Assembly (NCBI GenBank): GCA_032622095.1
Contig: CP136066.1
Coordinates: 103,995,319 to 104,059,318 of the forward strand
DNA: 64,000 nucleotides
Source: Siphonodentalium dalli
Taxonomy: Eukaryota > Mollusca > Scaphopoda > Gadilida > Siphonodentaliidae
Direction of reading: 5' to 3'
The notes under the pieces were generated by a model. That model had not been told where the DNA came from, searched no databases, and saw only the letters and a list, made by a program, of their open reading frames with translations. Of this stretch, positions 59,001-64,000 are shown in pieces (position 1 is the stretch's first letter; each line of letters opens with the position of its first letter). The position numbers and the translations under genes are program-made.

Positions 59001-59640
59001 TACCAAATGAATGGATCTCATAGATGGGGATTCACGTTTGTTCAAATAGGGGCGGAGATAAGAGATTTAATTATCAAACAGCCACCCTACCTGTGCTCCG
59101 GCGGAGCTATAGTCATCACTCCTCGTCCGTCTATCGTCTGTCCGTCCATCCGTCCGACAACAATTATTTGAACATCTTCTCCTCTGGAACCATAAGACCA
59201 AATGGGTTCATATTTGGTGTGGATGTTCCCTAGGTGATTCTCATTCAGATTTGTTCAAATGCGGTCACTTGGTCAAATAGTTGCGAGGCCAGGGCCATAA
59301 CTATTTCCCACCATAGTAATTCTTTTAAACATCTTCAGAACAATAAGACCGAATGGTTTCATATTTGGTGTGAATGTTCCCTAGGTGACTCACATTCAGA
59401 TTTGTTCAAATGAGTTTACTTGAAATAGTTGCGAAGCCAGGGCCATAACTCTTTCCCTCCATAATATTCTTAAAGTGACTTCTTCTCAAATACCATCAGG
59501 CTATATGGGTTCATATTTGGTATGAAGGATCCTTGGGTGACTGGGGTTCAGATTTGTTCAAATCAGGTCACTGGGTCAAATGTGGGCGGGGCCAGGGACA
59601 TAACTCCAATTTTTTTGTTTTAGATTTAACTCTTTAGATA
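56020..59640. repeat. Mosaic of diverged dispersed repeats
   Basis: Two families alternate. Family one ('catcttctcctct', 'catatttggtgtg.atgttcc', 'cattcagatttgttcaaat', 'agggccataactc') is at 56030-56560, 58655-58960 and 59100-59610, the first and last preceded by runs of 'gtccgtctgtcc'. Family two ('cagaatgaggtccccagagg' then 'gtgaatttagtg', with inverted counterpart 'tagcatcaccaaatacac' then 'gggtcctcattctgc') is at about 57080, 57570, 57885, 58110 and 58408 and forms imperfect hairpins. A G-run lies at 58064. ORFs such as 58412-58789 follow the repeats and show no domain. Confidence 0.8.
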
Positions 59641-59799
59641 TCTACTTCTTTTAAAGTGATTATGAAAAGTTCTGACTGTTGTGGTCTCAAGAGTCCCAGT
59701 CTTATCAGTCTTTGCAGTCTGGTGAGCGACCCCACAGTCATTGACTGTCTTGTAATTATATTATATTATATTATAAACGCTATTATAATTGTATTAATA

Positions 59800-60445
59800 T
59801 TTATTATATACTTGTCCATGAATTATAAGGTTTTAGCAGTGAGATATAAGTGATATCCCACTCTAGAGTGATATCCCACTAGTGAGTGATATCAGCTTGA
59901 AATTTCTGATGTATTCATTCATTGGGGGCCATAGGCAAGTAGCTAAAGTATATAATAAACATAATATCCACACCTTTTCAGTGGATATGGGTTAAATCTC
60001 ATTCGTTATGACAAAACATTTGAAATTTCACTCGTGGCTAAAGCCACTCGTGGAATTCAATGTTTTGTCATCACTCATGAGATATCACCCATATCCACTG
60101 AATAAGTGTGGATATCCTGTATTTATTATATACTTGCCCATGAATTATAAGGTTTTAGCAGCGAGGTATAAGATATATCCCACTCTAGAGTGATATCCCA
60201 CTAGTGAGTTATATCAGCTTGAAATTTCTGATGTATTGACATTCATTGGGGGGCCATAGGCAAGTAAATAAAGTATATAATAAACAGAATATCCACACTT
60301 TTTCAGTGGATATGGGTTAAATCTCATTCGTGATGACAAAACATTTGAAATTTCACTCGTGGCTAAAGCCACTCGGGGAAATTCAATGGTTTGTCATCAC
60401 TCATGAGATATAACCCATATCCACTGAAAAAGTGTGGATATCCTC
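59800..60445. repeat. Tandem duplication (~315 bp) carrying a hairpin in each copy
   Basis: 'catgaattataaggttttag' starts near 59816 and 60138. 'atcccactctagagtgatat' and 'ccataggcaagta' are in both copies. Each copy ends with a long foldback hairpin, 59965-60114 and 60289-60441, with arms from 'atatccacac' to 'ttgaaatttcactcgtgg' and the loop 'ctaaagccactcg'. The copies are very similar, so the duplication is fairly recent. Confidence 0.85.
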
Positions 60446-60537
60446 TATATATTATATTAATATCGACTTTCAAAAATTCGAATGATCGTCTGGGATAAAA
60501 AGCGTCAACTAAACTGATTTCGTTCCCCAAAGGTAGG

Positions 60538-60588
60538 GTTAAAAGTAAAATAAGTTTCATTAAATGAAACTTATTTTACTTTTAACAC
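60538..60588. repeat. Near-perfect short palindrome, ~22-bp arms
   Basis: 'ttaaaagtaaaataagtttc' followed by 'attaaat' and then the exact reverse complement of the first arm. It could be a MITE remnant or a chance AT-rich palindrome preserved by recent duplication. Confidence 0.75.
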
Positions 60589-60649
60589 TTAGTATGATGG
60601 AACGAGTATTCACTAATTATACATAGCAACTATTGACATAATTATACTT

Positions 60650-61140
60650 TTAAAGCCACATGGCGGTTTGCGCTCCAAAATACACATAATATGATTCGCT
60701 TTTGCATTTTTCTCAGTACCGAGATAGGTCGATAAATATCTGAACTACCTTTCTCTGAGGAATATGTAACCCAAAACGGCGCATCGGAGTAATGAAAAAT
60801 ACGACTGTATATACGGTATTTGGATCCCAAAACACAAAACAGTCATTTACACGATATGGAACAGAAAGGAGCGTTCCATGGTAGTCTATTCCCGATATGG
60901 TAGCAATAAAGAACGTTTAACTTACTTCTGGCAAAAAGTTGAAAACGAAAACGAAACGAAACGAAAACGAAAAATGGCTGTTACTTTGGCATGTGTTTTT
61001 CAGAGCATATGAAGCCGATATAGCAATAGTTCGTTTATTCATCGACCTATCATATCTGTCGCTCCCAATTACGTGGAAAATTTTTGGAGATTCCAAAGAA
61101 TGCCACAGGCCAACATCATCGTGCAGGGACCGGGTTTGAT
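60650..61140. repeat. Diverged segment duplicated at 62050-62620
   Basis: Matches the later segment in order: 'catggcggtttgcgc', 'aggtcgataaata', 'gagcgttcc', 'gatatggtag', 'aaaatggctgt', 'ggaaaattttt' or 'ggaaattttg'. The copies differ by many substitutions and indels. The ORFs are not conserved between the copies. Confidence 0.7.
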
Positions 61141-61680
61141 GGTATCTGTGTCACAGACTGTGTGGGGTATCTACATAACCACATAACCATCTTGGAACTT
61201 TCAACTACACCTACTAGAACCAGACAAACATGTTCTGAGAAATTCCCTTTGCAAACCATTGTATTGAAACTTTCCAACTGATGGCCCAGCCTATGTCTGA
61301 CTGTCTTCTCTCTGTTAATATCAACTGGGATTATTGTTATCAGCAAGTTGTATCAGTCATCTCAGTCCCAAGCCCTTTTCTTGGGTATTGCATAATATCG
61401 ATCCGTTCCGAGCCATTCCACAGTGCCGCTTTGATCGTGCGTTTTAATATTATCGTGTTTGGTTGTGTAATCCTCATCATTGACTTTTTATGTTATGAGT
61501 CGGCCATGACTGGTTAAAGCGAGCCGTTGTCTGCAATTTCCACACAAAGCTTAGCAATTGCATGCTTCTTCTTAGTCACGGTGAACGAAATGGGCTAATG
61601 CATACGAACAGTACATGCACATGCACATGCTTCTGAACGTCTCCTCGTGATATGGCATTGCGGCTAAAACGACGTTAAAC
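61141..61680. other. Non-coding stretch, possible SINE tail
   Basis: The phrase 'ggctaaaacgacgttaaac' (about 61661) resembles the tail of SINE-like repeats I associate with molluscs, but no tRNA-like head was found. Nothing else is supported. Confidence 0.25.
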
Positions 61681-61685
61681 TTTAA

Positions 61686-62029
61686 AGGGTACTGTACACC
61701 AAATCCGGCCATTTATGGGACCATCTCCTTTTATAATCGGCAGAATATATGCAACAAATGAATGAATTTGAGACATGGATTAATGCAAAATACACTCGCG
61801 TGCTATGTGAACGATGTGAACAACATGGTAATTATAAGAAAATTAGTTTATGACTCCAGCCATTTATACATTTTCATTATAATTACCATGTTGTTTGCAT
61901 CGTTCTTAGAGCACACACGTGTATTTCGCACCAATCCATTGCTCAAATTCATTCATTTGTTGCATATATTATGTTGAGTATAAAATTAGATGGTCACATA
62001 AATGGCCGGATTTAGTCTACAGTACCTCT
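61686..62029. mobile_element. Palindromic MITE flanked by TTAA
   Basis: 344 bp, almost entirely an inverted repeat starting agggtactgtacaccaaatc, then 'cggccatttatgggaccatc'. TTAA flanks both sides (61682-61685, 62030-62033), the target of piggyBac-type transposons. Two shorter relatives are at 62672 and 63732. No coding capacity. Confidence 0.8.
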
Positions 62030-62049
62030 TTAACCAAACAAACAAGCCT

Positions 62050-62620
62050 CTTATCATGGCGGTTTGCGCCTCCAGAAACTCATAACAATATTCCCTTTTG
62101 AATTTTCCCGGTACTGAAATAGGTCGATAAATACTTAAATTGCATCTCTATGTGCATTGTATGTCCACGACATTGAAATAACAAACAATACAACTTTTAA
62201 CACGATGTTTGGGTCCAAACAAAAACAGCCATGTGTACGGCATGTAATAGAAAAGAGCGTTCCGCTTTAGACTATTATTGATATGGTAGAAGTAAAGTTC
62301 GTTTGCTTCACTTCTGTGCGAAAAATTTAAAACAGATGGAAAATGGCTGTGACCATGGGAAGTATTAAACCGGTTATCAATATTTTGTGTATTTGTCAAC
62401 CTATCTTTTTCACCTCCATCCAAATTAAATAGACATAAATTGGAAGCTGAAATGAGCCAGGTCCGTTTAAGTCCTTGCACTGCTAATGTATACATCCCGG
62501 AACACAAAGGAATGCTCATTCTCTAAACACACATGCACTTAATTTGATTTATGGAAATTTTGGGTCGCTTTTAAAATTGCCAAAGGTATTGTACGCGCAG
62601 GTCACATATCTGTGTTGATA
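62050..62620. repeat. Second copy of the 60650-61140 segment
   Basis: See the shared phrases listed for the first copy. The offset is about 1.4 kb, and the TTAA MITE lies between the copies. The minus-strand ORF 62148-62519 is not conserved in the other copy and is not called. Confidence 0.7.
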
Positions 62621-62671
62621 CCAACTATTTATAAAAACGGGGTAGGGGTTACAACGTATTGGAGACGTTAA

Positions 62672-62856
62672 TCTGTCGATTTATGGGACCATCTCCTGTT
62701 CATTATAATTACCTTGTTTGCATCGTTCAAAGAGCACACGAGTGTATTTTGCACTAACCTATGGCTCAAATTTATTCATTTGTTGCATATATATTCTGTT
62801 GAGTATAGAAGGAGATGGTCCCATAAATTCCCATATTTAGTGTATAGAGTACCCAT
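62672..62856. mobile_element. Truncated relative of the TTAA MITE
   Basis: Shares 'atttatgggaccatctcctg', 'ataattaccttgtttgcatc', 'agcacacgagtgtattttgc' and the closing 'agatggtcccataaat'. TTAA lies at both edges (62668-62671, 62857-62860), but the outer ~20 bp of the left terminus is missing or degraded. Confidence 0.65.
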
Positions 62857-63018
62857 TTAATCATGATACAATTTAAGTTGAATGCTTTACGACACAAATT
62901 CATTTCAAACACCGACATTGTCATATAATTTAACTATCTTTGTTCCTTTATACTCTTGATTGACTTTTTTGTTTATGCTGAGGGTCCAAAAACTTTTTCG
63001 AAGAAGGACGGTGATATG

Positions 63019-63410
63019 TGACCCGCCATATCAAATCCAGGATTGTTTTACCCTGTGCCAATGCATTCTCTTATATATGCGAGTCGACCATAGGTCGCCT
63101 CGCATATATAAGAGAATGCATTGGCTATTTTTTTTAAATAAATGTTTCTTGCAATTTTTAGGACATAAAATAAAAAACATCCATTACCCTGCAGGGAGCC
63201 CCACACATATATAGAAGCATATAGAAGAATGTCGTCTGCTCATGTTTGTCTGGGGCTCTGTATGGGTGAAATTATAAAATTGTTAAAGAATACAAGAAAA
63301 AATTATTAAAATTGTAAAAAATTGTTAGGCCAATGCATTCTCTTATATATGAGAGGCGACCTATGGTCGACTCGCATATATAAGAGAATGCATTGGCACA
63401 GGGTAACAAA
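63019..63410. mobile_element. Hairpin-ended element, second copy, right terminus cut
   Basis: Same family as 22465-22920. Palindromes are at 63057-63125 and 63329-63397. The internal segment (with ccctgcagggagccccacac) is in the opposite orientation to the first copy. The left terminus TGACCCGCCATATCAAATCC is present. After the second palindrome the sequence keeps only 'cacagggta' and then leaves the family, so the outer right end is lost. Confidence 0.8.
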
Positions 63411-63727
63411 ATGCATAGAATATGATGTATGTTGCAAATGGTTCTGGACACAATTGTCACCACTTACACAACCTGCATCACATTTGAAAGATTTCGCAAA
63501 AGTAGCGGATAGAAGTTTTTTCGAACAGTTCGCATCTTTGGCCTACACAAAGAGGGCACTCAAGGCAATGTTGGACATACATGTATATAATTTGAGTTCA
63601 CTGCACTAGTTGCGAATTCCAGTGAATCGCACTTAAGTTTTGATACATCTAAAATACACGTCTAAACGATAAACTTATATAATAGATGTTTGTTGATTAC
63701 CGTCTCGATAAAACCAACATGTGATTG
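63411..63727. other. Non-coding stretch with an unassigned open frame
   Basis: A frame stays open for about 65 codons to 63609 (ending 'LDIHVYNLSSLH'), but no start, domain or splice context supports a gene. Confidence 0.25.
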
Positions 63728-63731
63728 TTAA

Positions 63732-63943
63732 AGGGGTACCTTACACTAAATCCGGCCATTTATGGGACCATCTCATACACTCATTTTCATGATAATTACC
63801 AGGCTGTTCGCATTGTCTATAGAGCACATGAGTGTATTTTGCAATAATCAATGGCTCAAATTCATTTATTTGTTTCATATTGAGCACTGTTGAGTATAAG
63901 AGGAGATGGTCCCATAAATGACCAGATTTATTATGGTACCTAT
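63732..63943. mobile_element. Short relative of the TTAA MITE
   Basis: 212 bp with ends aggggtaccttacactaaat and the matching inverted 'atggtacctat', flanked by TTAA (63728-63731, 63944-63947). Shares the core 'tttatgggaccatctc' and 'agcacatgagtgtattttgc' with the other two copies. Confidence 0.78.
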
Positions 63944-64000
63944 TTAAGCTGGGATTAGATCTAAAAATTCAACGGATGATTACAGAATGTCACATCTTTT

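Noticed and set aside
62148-62519. 123-residue minus-strand ORF
   Set aside because: The paralogous segment at 60.65-61.14 kb does not preserve the frame, so it is not under coding constraint.

Overview
The window looks like nuclear DNA from an animal with a repeat-rich, AT-rich genome, most likely a marine lophotrochozoan and perhaps a bivalve mollusc. The guess rests on GT-AG spliced exons, very long introns, many dispersed inverted-repeat elements, and repeat families carrying phrases such as 'ggccataactc' beside runs of 'gtccgtctgtcc', which I associate with bivalve genomes. No species can be named from the sequence alone.

One host gene can be read completely: a 188-residue globin on the + strand with three coding exons (17249-17436, 32684-32918, 50399-50542). 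Introns of about 15.2 and 17.5 kb interrupt it in phase 2 and phase 0, at the classical globin positions B12.2 and G7.0. The haem-pocket Phe and both histidines are present, and the protein starts MGC..S, an acylation-type N-terminus as in globin X. A candidate poly(A) signal lies at 50731. Most of the rest of the window is mobile or repetitive DNA in the introns and flanks.

The most remarkable object is in globin intron 1: a 4,970-bp element (25363-30332) with Polinton/Maverick-type ends (AG...CT termini, 6-bp target duplication AATGAG). Instead of a normal Polinton it is an inverted duplication of a single Polinton end, folded about an array of TTGCTCATT repeats. One arm keeps a small gene cluster: a transmembrane plus PC4-like protein, a 107-aa basic protein, and a C2H2 zinc-finger protein. 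The other arm carries broken copies of the same genes and has lost three segments, each at a 2-4 bp microhomology. An unoccupied relative of the insertion site lies at 55.5 kb. The layout resembles a snap-back or defective-interfering-like form of a protein-primed replicon that integrated.

Layout. 1-17 kb: a dead non-LTR retrotransposon (3.8-5.1 kb), a 24-bp tandem repeat, a 1.75-kb minisatellite (7.3-9.0 kb), a 650-bp tandem duplication (9.2-10.6 kb), and a small acidic ORF. 17.2-32.7 kb: globin exon 1 and intron 1 with an RT fragment, a hairpin-ended element (22.5 kb), two end-conserved repeats (24.0-25.1 and 31.3-32.3 kb) and the folded Polinton. 32.7-50.7 kb: exon 2, a 290-bp tandem array, a 2.57-kb DNA transposon filled with inverted satellite arrays (37.8-40.4 kb) that split a dead retrotransposon ORF, several MITEs, and exon 3. 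50.7-64 kb: no gene recognised; dispersed repeats, palindromic MITEs flanked by TTAA, tandemly duplicated hairpins, and a second hairpin-ended element.
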